Notes under the pieces: model-generated
What the model saw: only the letters and a program-made list of their open reading frames with translations
Told to the model about the DNA's origin: nothing
Database searches by the model: none
Program-made: the position numbers and the translations under genes
Assembly (NCBI RefSeq): GCF_017163705.1
Contig: NZ_JAFIWB010000001.1
Location: 558,001 to 622,000, forward strand
Source of the DNA: Xanthomonas bonasiae
Lineage (GTDB): Bacteria > Pseudomonadota > Gammaproteobacteria > Xanthomonadales > Xanthomonadaceae
DNA length: 64,000 nt
Direction of reading: 5' to 3'
Part shown: positions 1-8,307 of the stretch, one piece after another
Layout: every line of letters begins with the position of its first letter
Position numbering within the stretch: the first letter of the stretch is position 1

Positions 1-13
1 GCGCCGCGGCGGC

Positions 14-931
14 GTGGCGCGCACGTTGCGGCGCTGGTTCGACACCGGCGCGGAGATCGAACTGGACGAGGCCCGCGCCGATCGCATCGACTGGCTGCGC
101 GCCGCGCCCTATTTCGCCCTGCACCTGGCCTGCCTGGGCGTGTTCTGGGTCGGCGCGTCGTGGTTCGCAGTGGGCATGGCGGTGGCGATGTACGCCGTGC
201 GCATGTTCGCGCTCACCGGTTTCTACCACCGCTACTTCGCGCACCGCGCGTTCAAGACCTCGCGCGTGGTGCAGTTCCTGTTCGCCGCGCTCGGCGCGAC
301 CTGCGTGCAGCGCGGGCCGCTGTGGTGGGCCGCGCACCACCGCAACCACCATCGCCACACCGATACCCCGGCCGACCCGCATTCGCCGCGGCAACACGGT
401 TTCTGGTGGAGCCACAGCGGCTGGTTCCTGACCCCGCGCGGCTTCCGTACCGACTGGGAGGCGATCCCGGATCTGCGCCGCTTCCCGGAACTGCGCTTCC
501 TCGACCGCTTCGACCTGCTGCTGCCGGTGCTGCTGGCGCTGGCGCTGTTCCTGCTCGGCGGCTGGCTGCAACGCCACCATCCGCAACTCGGCACCGACGG
601 ACCGCAACTGCTGGTGTGGGGCTTCTTCGTCTCCACCGTGGCGCTGTTCCATGCCACCTTCACCATCAACTCGCTGGCGCACCGCTTCGGCAGCCGCCGC
701 TTCGACACCCGCGACGACAGCCGCAACAACGCCTGGCTGGCACTGCTGACCTTCGGCGAGGGCTGGCACAACAATCACCACTTCTTCCCCGGCGCGGCGC
801 GGCAAGGCTTCCGCTGGTGGGAAATCGACCTGACCTGGTATGGCCTGAAGGCGCTGTCGTGGACCGGCCTGATCCGCCAGTTGCGGCCGTTACCGGCAGG
901 GCTGGTACGGGCGCAGGCGCGCGCACGATGA
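14..931 (+). CDS. Membrane fatty-acid desaturase (acyl-CoA delta-9 type), start may lie upstream
   Basis: Inserts a double bond into fatty-acyl chains at the inner membrane, using a di-iron centre. The three histidine boxes of the membrane desaturase family are all present: HRYFAH at about residues 72-77, HHRNHHRH at 108-115 and HNNHH at 252-256. Hydrophobic blocks at about 33-70 and 170-220 give the expected four-helix topology. The 305-residue product starts at a GTG 14 bases from the window edge and the reading frame is open to the edge, so the true start may be outside. The stop overlaps the next start (ATGA at 928-931), making this the first visible gene of a seven-gene lipid operon. The family is clear; the substrate (acyl-CoA, acyl-ACP or phospholipid) cannot be read from the sequence. 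Confidence 0.87.
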   Translation: MARTLRRWFDTGAEIELDEARADRIDWLRAAPYFALHLACLGVFWVGASWFAVGMAVAMYAVRMFALTGFYHRYFAHRAFKTSRVVQFLFAALGATCVQRGPLWWAAHHRNHHRHTDTPADPHSPRQHGFWWSHSGWFLTPRGFRTDWEAIPDLRRFPELRFLDRFDLLLPVLLALALFLLGGWLQRHHPQLGTDGPQLLVWGFFVSTVALFHATFTINSLAHRFGSRRFDTRDDSRNNAWLALLTFGEGWHNNHHFFPGAARQGFRWWEIDLTWYGLKALSWTGLIRQLRPLPAGLVRAQARAR

Positions 932-2190
932 GCCGCATCGCGGTAGTGGGCTCGGGCATCGCCGGGCTGGGCTCGGCCTGGCTGCTGTCGCAACGGCACG
1001 AGGTCACCCTGTACGAGGCCGCCAATTACTTCGGCGGGCACACCCATACCCATGCGATCGAACTGGGCGGCGTGGAGTACGCGGTGGACAGCGGCTTCAT
1101 CGTGTTCAACCCTCAGCACTATCCGCTGCTGAGCAAACTGTTCGCGCAGCTCGGCGTGGCCGCGCAACCGACCACGATGAGCTTTTCGGTACACGAAGCG
1201 CGCAGCGGCCTGGAATACAACGCAGGCAGTCTCGGCGGCCTGTTCTGCCAGCCCGGCAACCTGGCCAGCCCGCGCTTCTGGCGCATGCTGGGCGATCTGC
1301 GCCGCTTCTACCGGCAGGCGCCGCAGGTGCTGGCCGATGCCGCGCAGGCGCAGCTGACGCTGGGCGAATTCCTGCAGCGACATGGCTATTCGGACGTGTT
1401 CCGCGACGCGCACCTGGTGCCGATGGCGTCGGCGCTGTGGTCTTCGCCGTCGCAGCGGATCCTGCAGTTCCCGATGCGCCAGCTGATCGGCTTCATGGCC
1501 AACCATCACATGCTGCAGATCAGCGGCCGGCCGCAGTGGCAAGTGGTGCAAGGCGGCTCCAACAGCTACGTGCGCGCGCTGCGCAGCCGCTGGCGGGTGC
1601 ACGAGCGCATCGGCACGCCGGTGCGTTCGGTGCAGCGGCTGTCGCAGGGCGTATCGGTGCTGACCGAGGCCGACAGCGATGCCAATGCGCAGCACTACGA
1701 TCACGTGGTGCTGGCCTGCCACGCGGACGACGCCCTGCGCCTGCTCAACGACGCCAGCGCCGCAGAGCGCGAGATCCTCGGCGCGATCGCCTACCAGGAC
1801 AACGACACCGTGCTGCACACCGATGCGCGCGTGCTGCCGCGTAACCGCCGCGCCTGGGCCGCCTGGAACGCGCACGTGCCGGCCGATCCGGACGCGCCAT
1901 GCACGGTCAGCTACTGGATGAACGCGCTGCAGTCGATCGCCTCGCCGCAGCCGTTCATCGTCAGCCTCAACCGCAGCGACGACATCGATCCGGCCAAGGT
2001 GCTGCGGCGCATGCGCTACCGGCACCCGCTGCAAACCCACGCTTCGGTCGCCGCGCAGGCGCGCAAGGGCGAGATCCAGGGCCAGCGCGGCACCTGGTTC
2101 GCCGGCGCCGGTTGGGGCTTCGGCTTCCACGAGGACGGTCTGCGCAGCGCGGTCGACGTCGCCGCCGGGCTAGGGGTACCCTGGCCATGA
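928..2190 (+). CDS. FAD/NAD(P)-binding amine-oxidase-like flavoprotein
   Basis: Predicted flavin oxidoreductase of about 420 residues. The N-terminus carries the FAD-binding dinucleotide motif VVGSGIAGLGSAWLL followed by the acidic strand end EVTLYEA, then the GGHTHTH and VDSGFIVFN blocks typical of this amine-oxidase-like family, which is found next to CFA synthases and DUF1365. The start codon overlaps the desaturase stop by four bases and its own stop overlaps the next start in the same way, so translation of the whole set is probably coupled. It may oxidise or isomerise an unsaturated or methylated acyl chain made by its neighbours. That role is inferred from context; the flavoprotein fold is seen directly. 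Confidence 0.85.
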   Translation: MSRIAVVGSGIAGLGSAWLLSQRHEVTLYEAANYFGGHTHTHAIELGGVEYAVDSGFIVFNPQHYPLLSKLFAQLGVAAQPTTMSFSVHEARSGLEYNAGSLGGLFCQPGNLASPRFWRMLGDLRRFYRQAPQVLADAAQAQLTLGEFLQRHGYSDVFRDAHLVPMASALWSSPSQRILQFPMRQLIGFMANHHMLQISGRPQWQVVQGGSNSYVRALRSRWRVHERIGTPVRSVQRLSQGVSVLTEADSDANAQHYDHVVLACHADDALRLLNDASAAEREILGAIAYQDNDTVLHTDARVLPRNRRAWAAWNAHVPADPDAPCTVSYWMNALQSIASPQPFIVSLNRSDDIDPAKVLRRMRYRHPLQTHASVAAQARKGEIQGQRGTWFAGAGWGFGFHEDGLRSAVDVAAGLGVPWP

Positions 2191-3050
2191 ATCTGCTGCG
2201 CAGCGCTACCGTGTCCGCCCCGCCGGCTGGCGCCGTCTCGACAACGCCGGCGGCGGCGGGCACGACCAAGCGCGGGCTGCATAGCGCGCTCTACTGCGGC
2301 TGGGTCCGGCACCGCCGCCATGCGCCCAAGCCGCTGGCGTTCCGCTATCCGATCTTCCTGATGTACCTGGACTTGGCCGAACTCGAGCAGGTGTTCGCGC
2401 GGCGCTGGCTGTGGTCGGTCGGCCGCCGCAACCTGGTCGAATTCCGCCGCAGCGACTACCTCGGCGATCCGGCGCAGCCGCTGGACGAAGCCGTGCGCGA
2501 CCGCGTGCAGCAGCACTGCGGCGAACGTCCGCTCGGCGCGGTGCGCATGCTGACCCACCTGCGCTACTTCGGCCACTGCTTCAATCCGGTCACCTTCTAC
2601 TACTGCCACGACGCGCAGCAGCGCCTGCACAGCATCGTCGCCGAGATCACCAACACGCCGTGGAAGCAGCGCCACGCCTACGTGCTGCCAGTGGCCGCCG
2701 CGCGCAGTCACGGCAGCGTGCATGCCTGGCGTTTCGACAAGCGCTTCCACGTCTCGCCGTTCATGGCGATGGCGCACGAGTACGCATGGCGCTGCAGCGA
2801 GCCGGGCGCGCAGTTGCGCGTGCACATGGACGTGCTGGATGCGCAGCCGGCGGCCAGGCGCTTCGACGCCACGCTGGTGCTGCAGCGACGCGAACTCTCC
2901 GGCGCCAGCCTGGCGCGCGCGCTGCTGCGCTATCCGGCGATGACCCTGCAGGTCGTGGCCAAGATCCACTGGCAGGCGTTGCGCCTGTGGCTGCGCGGCA
3001 ATCCGGTGCACGACCACCCCGACCATTCCCTTCCGCGAGAACGCCGATGA
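2187..3050 (+). CDS. DUF1365 family protein
   Basis: A 287-residue member of DUF1365, an uncharacterised family that habitually sits between an FAD oxidoreductase and a cyclopropane-fatty-acid synthase. Recognisable blocks are SALYCGWVRHRR, the FRYPIFLMYLDLAEL segment, LRYFGHCFNPVTFYYC and EITNTPWKQRHAY; the second half ends with a conserved MTLQVVAKIHWQALRLWLRG helix. The start was set by the ATGA overlap with the upstream gene. The conserved His, Cys, Tyr and Trp residues suggest an enzyme or heme/lipid-binding protein, but no reaction is established as far as I know. Family assignment is firm; biochemical role unknown. Confidence 0.86.
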   Translation: MNLLRSATVSAPPAGAVSTTPAAAGTTKRGLHSALYCGWVRHRRHAPKPLAFRYPIFLMYLDLAELEQVFARRWLWSVGRRNLVEFRRSDYLGDPAQPLDEAVRDRVQQHCGERPLGAVRMLTHLRYFGHCFNPVTFYYCHDAQQRLHSIVAEITNTPWKQRHAYVLPVAAARSHGSVHAWRFDKRFHVSPFMAMAHEYAWRCSEPGAQLRVHMDVLDAQPAARRFDATLVLQRRELSGASLARALLRYPAMTLQVVAKIHWQALRLWLRGNPVHDHPDHSLPRERR

Positions 3051-4408
3051 ACGCTCCGCACGCGCCCTCCTCCGCTTCCGTCGCGCTGACCCCGGCCGCG
3101 CCGCCGCTGCGCGGTCTCGACCGCCTGCTGCGGCGGCGCCTGCTGGCCACGCTCGACGGCTTGCGCGACGGCCAGCTGCGCATCGAGGAAGCCGGCGCGA
3201 TCACCACGTTAGGGAGCGCCACGTTAGGGAGCGCCACGTCAGGGAGCGCCCCCCTGGGCAGCGCCACGCAGGCGGACAGCGCACTGCACGCGCACCTGCG
3301 CATCCGCGATCCGCGCTTCTACCGCCAGGCCGCGCTGAACGGCAGCGTCGGCGTCGGCGAGGCGTACATGGACGGACTGTGGGAATGCGACGATCTGGTC
3401 GCGCTGGTGCGCCTGCTGGTGCGCAACCGCGAGCGCCTGGACGCGATGGAGACCGGCCTGGCCCGTCTCGGCGGCATGGCGATGCGCGGCCTGCACGCGC
3501 TGGCGCGCAACACCCGCGCCGGCAGCCGCCGCAACATCGCCGCGCACTACGACCTGGGCAACCCGCTGTTCGAACTGTTCCTGGACCGCAACCTGATGTA
3601 TTCCTCGGCGATCTTCCGCGATGACGACGCCGCGCTCGGCGACGCCGCGCTGGAGCGCGCCGCCGAGCGCAAGCTGCAGCGCATCTGCGCCAAGCTCGAC
3701 CTGCAGCCGCACCACCATGTGGTCGAGATCGGCACCGGCTGGGGCGGTTTCGCGCTGCATGCCGCCAGACATCACGGCTGCCGCGTTACCACCACGACGA
3801 TCTCGCGCGAGCAGTACGAACTGGCCCGCCAGCGCGTGGACGCGGCCGGCGTGTCCGATCGGGTCGAGGTGCTGTTGCGCGACTACCGCGACCTCGACGG
3901 CCGCTACGACCGGCTGGTCTCGATCGAGATGATCGAGGCGATCGGCCACCAATACCTGGACACCTATTTCGGCAAGGTCGGCAGCCTGCTCAAGGACGAC
4001 GGCCAGGCGCTGATCCAGGCCATCACCATCGAGGACCACCGCTACGCGCAGGCGCTGAAATCGGTGGATTTCATCAAGCGCCACATCTTCCCCGGCAGCT
4101 TCATTCCCTCGGTGGCGGCGATGACCGGCGCGATCGCGCGGGCCAGCGACCTGCGCCTGTTCAACCTGGAAGACATCGGCCCCAGCTATGCGCTGACCCT
4201 GCGCGCCTGGCGCCAGCGTTTCATGGCCAAGTTGCCGCAGGTGCGCGCGCTGGGCTACGACGAGCGTTTCATCCGCATGTGGGAGTTCTACCTGGCCTAT
4301 TGCGAGGGCGGCTTCCTGGAGCGCTCGATCGGCGACGTGCACCTGTGGCTAAGCAAGCCGGGCGCGCGCCCGGCGCAGTTTGCGCCGGCGTTGGCAGGCG
4401 ACGCATGA
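3047..4408 (+). CDS. cfa: Cyclopropane-fatty-acyl-phospholipid synthase-like methyltransferase with repeat insert
   Basis: S-adenosylmethionine-dependent enzyme that transfers a methyl(ene) group to the double bond of phospholipid acyl chains. The 453-residue protein has the CFA N-domain (VGVGEAYMDGLWECD, about residues 101-115), the SAM motif VVEIGTGWGGFA (225-236) and the C-terminal GPSYALTLRAW block. Compared from memory with Escherichia coli Cfa, the bicarbonate-site Glu and Tyr are kept (E297, Y381), but the Cys position is Ser (S187) and the His position is Gln (Q324, in LIQAIT). Residues 54-73 are four copies of a five-residue repeat, TLGSA-like, not expected in the family. The reaction might therefore differ from classical cyclopropanation. 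Coupled by ATGA to both neighbours. Confidence 0.87.
   Translation: MNAPHAPSSASVALTPAAPPLRGLDRLLRRRLLATLDGLRDGQLRIEEAGAITTLGSATLGSATSGSAPLGSATQADSALHAHLRIRDPRFYRQAALNGSVGVGEAYMDGLWECDDLVALVRLLVRNRERLDAMETGLARLGGMAMRGLHALARNTRAGSRRNIAAHYDLGNPLFELFLDRNLMYSSAIFRDDDAALGDAALERAAERKLQRICAKLDLQPHHHVVEIGTGWGGFALHAARHHGCRVTTTTISREQYELARQRVDAAGVSDRVEVLLRDYRDLDGRYDRLVSIEMIEAIGHQYLDTYFGKVGSLLKDDGQALIQAITIEDHRYAQALKSVDFIKRHIFPGSFIPSVAAMTGAIARASDLRLFNLEDIGPSYALTLRAWRQRFMAKLPQVRALGYDERFIRMWEFYLAYCEGGFLERSIGDVHLWLSKPGARPAQFAPALAGDA
3206..3265 (+). repeat. In-frame 15-bp tandem repeat, four copies, inside the CFA synthase gene
   Basis: Units start at 3206, 3221, 3236 and 3251. The first two are identical (acgttagggagcgcc), the third has one change and the fourth is diverged. 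They encode TLGSA, TLGSA, TSGSA and PLGSA. The first two copies use the TTA leucine codon, very rare in this GC-rich sequence. Because the unit is a multiple of three, copy-number change would not shift frame. Confidence 0.93.
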
Positions 4409-4956
4409 GCAACCTCGCCAACTACGTCGCGCTGCAGCTGCTGTGGCTGGCGGCCGTGATGGGCGCCGGGCACGGGCTGGCCTGGGCCGGCCCGGCGGCG
4501 CTGGCGCTGTTCGCGCTGTACCAGTTGCAGCCGCGCCGCCGCGCGCGCGGCGATGCGGCGCTGATGGCGCTGGCGCTGCTGCTCGGTGCCGGCGTCGATA
4601 CCGTGCTGGCCGCGGGCGGCTGGGTACGCTACGCCGCGGCGCTGCCGCCGGCGCCGTGGGCGCCGCTATGGATCCTGGCGCTGTGGGCCGGCTTCGCACT
4701 GACCTTCAACCATTCGCTGGCCTGGGTCATGCGACACCCGTGGCGCGCGGCGCTGTTCGGCGCGGTGTTCGGCCCGCTCGGCTACGTGCTGGCCGCGCGC
4801 GGCTGGCAGGCGGTGACGCTGAGTGCGCCGCTGCTGCACCCCGTGCTCGCGCTGGCGTTGGCCTGGGCCGCGGCGCTGGCCGTGCTGAGCGTGGCGACGC
4901 GGCGGTTGTCCGCGACCGCGCAGCCCGCGCCACGCATCGCAGGCGCCGCGCCATGA
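4405..4956 (+). CDS. DUF2878 family integral membrane protein
   Basis: A very hydrophobic protein of 183 residues with about five to six membrane segments, matching the small DUF2878 family by length, by the N-terminal NYVALQLLWLAAVMGAGHG stretch and by the LALWAGFALTFNHSLAWV segment. DUF2878 genes are usually found, as here, downstream of a CFA synthase and upstream of a DUF1295 gene. The ATGA overlaps on both sides (4405-4408 and 4953-4956) set the start and tie it to the operon. No catalytic motif is visible; a membrane scaffold or lipid-handling role is possible but unproven. Confidence 0.8.
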   Translation: MSNLANYVALQLLWLAAVMGAGHGLAWAGPAALALFALYQLQPRRRARGDAALMALALLLGAGVDTVLAAGGWVRYAAALPPAPWAPLWILALWAGFALTFNHSLAWVMRHPWRAALFGAVFGPLGYVLAARGWQAVTLSAPLLHPVLALALAWAAALAVLSVATRRLSATAQPAPRIAGAAP

Positions 4957-5735
4957 ACGCCTGGCCGCTGCTGCACGTGGGTGCGTTCACTGCGCTGGTC
5001 ATGCTCGCCGGCTGGGCCTGGCAGCGGCGCAGCGGCAACGCCGGCGTGGTCGATGTGCTGTGGGCGGCATGCATGGCGCTGGCCGCGCTGTACTGCGCCT
5101 GGCGTGCCGACGGCGCGACGCTGCCGCGTGTGCTGACCGCGGCGATGGGCGGCCTGTGGGGCGCGCGCCTGGCCTGGCACCTGGGCGTGCGCGTGTTCGG
5201 CGATGCGCACGAGGACGGCCGCTATCGCGCGCTGCGCGAACACTGGCACGGCGACCAGCGTCGCTTCCTGCTGTTCTTCCTCGGCCAGGCGCTGGTGGTG
5301 GTGCTGTTCGCGGTGCCGCTGTCGATCGCCGCGCACGCTCCGCTGCCGCAATGGAGTGTGTGGACCACGCTGGCGCTGGCGACCTGGCTGCTGGCGGTGG
5401 GCGGGGAAAGCCTGGCCGACCGCCAGCTGGCCGCCTTCCGCGCCGATCCGGGCAACAAGGGCAAGACCTGCCGCCGCGGCCTGTGGCGCTACTCGCGGCA
5501 TCCGAACTATTTCTTCGAGTTCGTGCACTGGTTCGCCTACGTGTTCCTGGCGGTGGGCAGCGGCGCGCTGTGGGTCGGCATCGCCGCGCTGGGGCCGCTG
5601 CTGATGTTCGCGTTCCTGTACCGCGTCACCGGCATTCCCTATACCGAACAACAGGCGCTGCGCTCGCGCGGCCAGGACTACGCCGACTACCAGCGCAGCA
5701 CCAGCGCCTTCTTTCCGTTGCCGCCACGGCAATGA
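4953..5735 (+). CDS. DUF1295 family membrane protein (steroid-reductase/isoprenylcysteine methyltransferase fold)
   Basis: A 260-residue multi-pass membrane protein of the DUF1295 family, distantly related to 3-oxo-5-alpha-steroid 4-dehydrogenases and isoprenylcysteine carboxyl methyltransferases. The signature block GLWRYSRHPNYFFEF near residues 177-191, and a later Y-x-x-x-T-G-I-P segment, match that superfamily's cofactor-binding C-terminal half; about seven hydrophobic helices are visible. It is coupled by ATGA to the DUF2878 gene. Its likely job is a reduction or methyl transfer on a lipid modified by the rest of the operon; the substrate is unknown. Confidence 0.83.
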   Translation: MNAWPLLHVGAFTALVMLAGWAWQRRSGNAGVVDVLWAACMALAALYCAWRADGATLPRVLTAAMGGLWGARLAWHLGVRVFGDAHEDGRYRALREHWHGDQRRFLLFFLGQALVVVLFAVPLSIAAHAPLPQWSVWTTLALATWLLAVGGESLADRQLAAFRADPGNKGKTCRRGLWRYSRHPNYFFEFVHWFAYVFLAVGSGALWVGIAALGPLLMFAFLYRVTGIPYTEQQALRSRGQDYADYQRSTSAFFPLPPRQ

Positions 5736-5758
5736 CCCCGCTTCCAGGAGATTGCCCG

Positions 5759-6835
5759 ATGTCCAGCACCCTCGCCCCTTCGCCTGCGCCCGCGCTGCCG
5801 GCCGAACCGCTGGCCACGCGCGTGGCCGAATCCGGCCTGCTGCCCGATGCGTTGCTGCGCGCCGCAATGCGCAAGCTGTGCACGCAGCGCCTGCGCGATG
5901 AGCGCAGCGGCGGCGCCGACGCGGCCTGGGAACGCCAGCGCGCCTTCGTCGAGGCCCTGCGCGGCAGCGCCATCGCGATCGAGACCGATGCCGCCAACCG
6001 CCAGCATTACGAACTGCCGCCGCGCTTCTTCGAGCTGTGCCTGGGCAAGCGCCTGAAGTACAGCAGTTGCTACTGGGACGCCGGCACCCAGGACCTGGAC
6101 GCGGCCGAGGAACGCATGCTGCACCTGTACGCCGAACGCGCGCAGTTGCGCGACCGCCAGCGCATCCTCGAACTGGGCTGCGGCTGGGGTTCGCTGACCC
6201 TGTGGATGGCCGAGCACTATCCCGGCGCGCGCATCACCGCGGTGTCCAATTCGCGGCCGCAGCGCGAGCACATCGAGGCGCAGTGCCGCGCGCGCGGGCT
6301 GCGCAACGTGGAGGTCATCACCCATGACGCGAACACCCTGACCCTGCCGCACGCGAGCTTCGACCGCGTGGTGTCGATCGAGATGTTCGAGCACATGCGC
6401 AACTACCGCGAACTGCTGGCGCGCATCGGCCAGTGGCTGGTGCCGGGCGGCCGGCTGTTCGTGCACATCTTCTGCCACCGCGACCTGGCCTACCCGTTCG
6501 AGGTGCAGGGCGAGGACAACTGGATGGGCCGGCACTTCTTCACCGGCGGGCTGATGCCGGCCGCCGACACCCTGCTGCAGTTCCAGGACGACCTGGCGCT
6601 GGAACGGCGCTGGCTGCTGTCCGGCGAACACTACGAGAAGACCGCCAACGCCTGGCTACGCAACCAGGACCGGCACCGCGCCGAACTGATGCCGGTGCTG
6701 CAGGCCACCTACGGCCGCGACGCGAAGATCTGGTGGCAGCGCTGGCGCATGTTCTGGATGGCCTGCGCGGAGCTGTTCGGCTACGAGCAGGGCCAGCAGT
6801 GGGGCGTGGCGCATTACCGGTTCGTCAGGCGCTGA
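5759..6835 (+). CDS. Second CFA-synthase-type SAM-dependent methyltransferase
   Basis: A 358-residue methyltransferase related to CFA synthases and to coclaurine N-methyltransferase-like proteins. The SAM motif ILELGCGWGSLTLWM lies at about 136-150 and the bicarbonate-site residues of classical CFA synthases appear kept (E211 in MFEHM, H236 in FVHIF, Tyr in HYEKTANAW). It shares only the catalytic half with the upstream enzyme; its N-terminal region is short and different. An in-frame ATG overlaps the upstream stop at 5732, but the ATG at 5759 follows a strong AGGAG (5746-5750) at normal spacing and was chosen. It is the last gene of the operon, and a repeat element follows four bases after the stop. 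Confidence 0.83.
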   Translation: MSSTLAPSPAPALPAEPLATRVAESGLLPDALLRAAMRKLCTQRLRDERSGGADAAWERQRAFVEALRGSAIAIETDAANRQHYELPPRFFELCLGKRLKYSSCYWDAGTQDLDAAEERMLHLYAERAQLRDRQRILELGCGWGSLTLWMAEHYPGARITAVSNSRPQREHIEAQCRARGLRNVEVITHDANTLTLPHASFDRVVSIEMFEHMRNYRELLARIGQWLVPGGRLFVHIFCHRDLAYPFEVQGEDNWMGRHFFTGGLMPAADTLLQFQDDLALERRWLLSGEHYEKTANAWLRNQDRHRAELMPVLQATYGRDAKIWWQRWRMFWMACAELFGYEQGQQWGVAHYRFVRR

Positions 6836-6839
6836 AGCG

Positions 6840-6990
6840 CCGGGATTGGGGAGTCGGGATTGGGGATTCGCAAAGGCGGGGCTGCGTGCCCTGAAGGGCG
6901 ACGTGATGCGGAGCGGCCCTTGCAGCGATCGCATGGTTCAGGCAGCCGGAAGTGGGGATCGAATCCCGACTCCCCAATCCCCAATCCCGG
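6840..6990. repeat. MITE-like repeat element with paired 31-nt inverted arms (copy A)
   Basis: Left arm 6840-6870 and right arm 6960-6990 are both 31 nt and made of the same GGGATTGGGGA / GGGATTCG units in opposite orientation, with the units partly permuted. The element fills the whole gap between two convergent genes: four bases after the stop at 6835 and eight bases before the stop at 6999. The 89-nt core shows no gene. Such GGGATTGGGG repeats are, as I recall, common in Xanthomonas intergenic DNA. Confidence 0.8.
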
Positions 6991-6998
6991 CTTTCCAC

Positions 6999-7343
6999 TC
7001 ACACGGCAGCGGTGATCACGATCTCGATCTTCCACTCCGGGTTGGCCAGCTTGGCCTGCACGGTGGCGCGTGCCGGGGTGCTGCCCGGGCAGACCCAGGT
7101 TTCCCAGACCTTGTTCATCTCGGCGAACTCGGCCAGGTCGGTCATGTAGATCTCCGCGCGCAGCACCTTGCTCTTGTCGCTGGCGGCGCGCGCCAGCAGT
7201 TCGTCGATCGCCGCCAGGACCTGGCGGGTCTGGCCGGCGATGTCGGCGCTGGCGTCGTCGGCGATCTGCCCGGCCAGGTAGGCCACGCCGTTGTGCACGG
7301 TCATTTCCGACATGCGCGGGCCGGTATCGAATCGCTGGATCAT
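6999..7343 (-). CDS. RidA family (YjgF/YER057c/UK114) protein
   Basis: A 114-residue RidA-family protein. Family members hydrolyse reactive enamine/imine intermediates released by PLP enzymes, or act as related deaminases. The arginine that binds the carboxylate is kept in PGSTPARATVQ and the final acidic strand WKIEIVITA is present; LAGQIADD and the TRQVLAAIDELL helix fit the fold. The start codon overlaps the stop of the upstream DUF998 gene by four bases (7340-7343), so the two are co-expressed. It runs convergent to the lipid operon with repeat element A between them. Subfamily cannot be fixed from the sequence alone. Confidence 0.9.
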   Translation of the reverse strand: MIQRFDTGPRMSEMTVHNGVAYLAGQIADDASADIAGQTRQVLAAIDELLARAASDKSKVLRAEIYMTDLAEFAEMNKVWETWVCPGSTPARATVQAKLANPEWKIEIVITAAV

Positions 7344-8026
7344 GAGGCGGTGTCCTGAAGAGGGGAAACCCGGACATTGTCGCGCGATTGCGCCAGGCCT
7401 GCAGGCCGCCACAGCCGGTAGGCGACCAGCAGCAGCCAGGCCAGGATCAGCACGATCGCCAGCTTCTGGGTCAGCCCGCGCGGCGGCGCGCGCCACAGCA
7501 CATGCACCCACAGCGCCACGAACGCCGCCACCGCCAGGGCCATCACCGTGCCGGCATGCCCCTGCCACGGCGCTTGCCGGCGCAGCCAGGCGCTCTGCAG
7601 CAGCATCGCGCTGGTCGCGCACAGGAACGCGGTCTGCGCGAACAGCGCGTGCAACAGCGGCGCCAGCAAGGGAGCGCGCTGCGGCAGGTAGCTGTCGCCG
7701 ATCGCCACCCCGCACAGGCCCAGCCCGGCGACCGCGAACAGCAGCAGGGGCGCGGCGCTGCGTGCCGGCGGCGGGGCCTGCGCATACAGGCCGGCGGCCA
7801 GTGCAACGATCCCTGCCGCCAGCAGCACGTAGACAATCCGCAGCAGCAGCCCGCCGGGGCCGTGCAGGTACAGGCTCAGCGTCGCCTGCTGCCAGTGCAG
7901 GTCGGCGCGCAGCAGCTGCAGCGCCAGCGCCACGCCGAGGAACAGCAGGCACAGCAGCGTGGCGAGGGCGCCGGCGGCGCGCGGCCAGTGCGGCGGCGCG
8001 GCGGCGCGGGCCAGGGGCGTCGGCAT
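7340..8026 (-). CDS. DUF998 family integral membrane protein
   Basis: A 228-residue hydrophobic protein with about six membrane helices, resembling DUF998. The first helix begins near residue 12 (GALATLLCLLFLGVALAL) and is followed by an extracytoplasmic segment, as is usual in the family. It overlaps the downstream ridA-like gene by four bases. The open frame extends further upstream but with low-complexity sequence; the ATG at 8026 was chosen because it precedes the first recognisable residues. Function unknown; probably a housekeeping envelope protein. Confidence 0.72.
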   Translation of the reverse strand: MPTPLARAAAPPHWPRAAGALATLLCLLFLGVALALQLLRADLHWQQATLSLYLHGPGGLLLRIVYVLLAAGIVALAAGLYAQAPPPARSAAPLLLFAVAGLGLCGVAIGDSYLPQRAPLLAPLLHALFAQTAFLCATSAMLLQSAWLRRQAPWQGHAGTVMALAVAAFVALWVHVLWRAPPRGLTQKLAIVLILAWLLLVAYRLWRPAGLAQSRDNVRVSPLQDTAS

Positions 8027-8307
8027 GGGATCGGCTCCGGGTCGTAGCGGGAAACGCGATGCGCGACGCATGCGCGCGCCCGCACCCTCCGCGCACACCG
8101 ACGCGGTGCCGACGTGCGATTCCACTATGATGCGCGTCGCCGGTGTCGCCGGTACAGCCCCAGGCCACCCGATATCGCGATGCACCAGCCCCGTTCCGCC
8201 TGCAGGCGCGCCATCGCGCTGGCCCGCACCGCCAACGCCACATGCCTGCGCGACGCCGCCGGCGCCTGCGCACAGTTCCCTCTCTCCTTCGCTTACGCTC
8301 CCCTGCA

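Noticed and set aside
160-925. Long plus-strand frame continuing upstream of the FAD oxidoreductase gene
   Set aside because: It is the shifted shadow of the desaturase gene; its translation is Arg/Pro/Ala-rich and has no motif, while the desaturase frame has all three histidine boxes.
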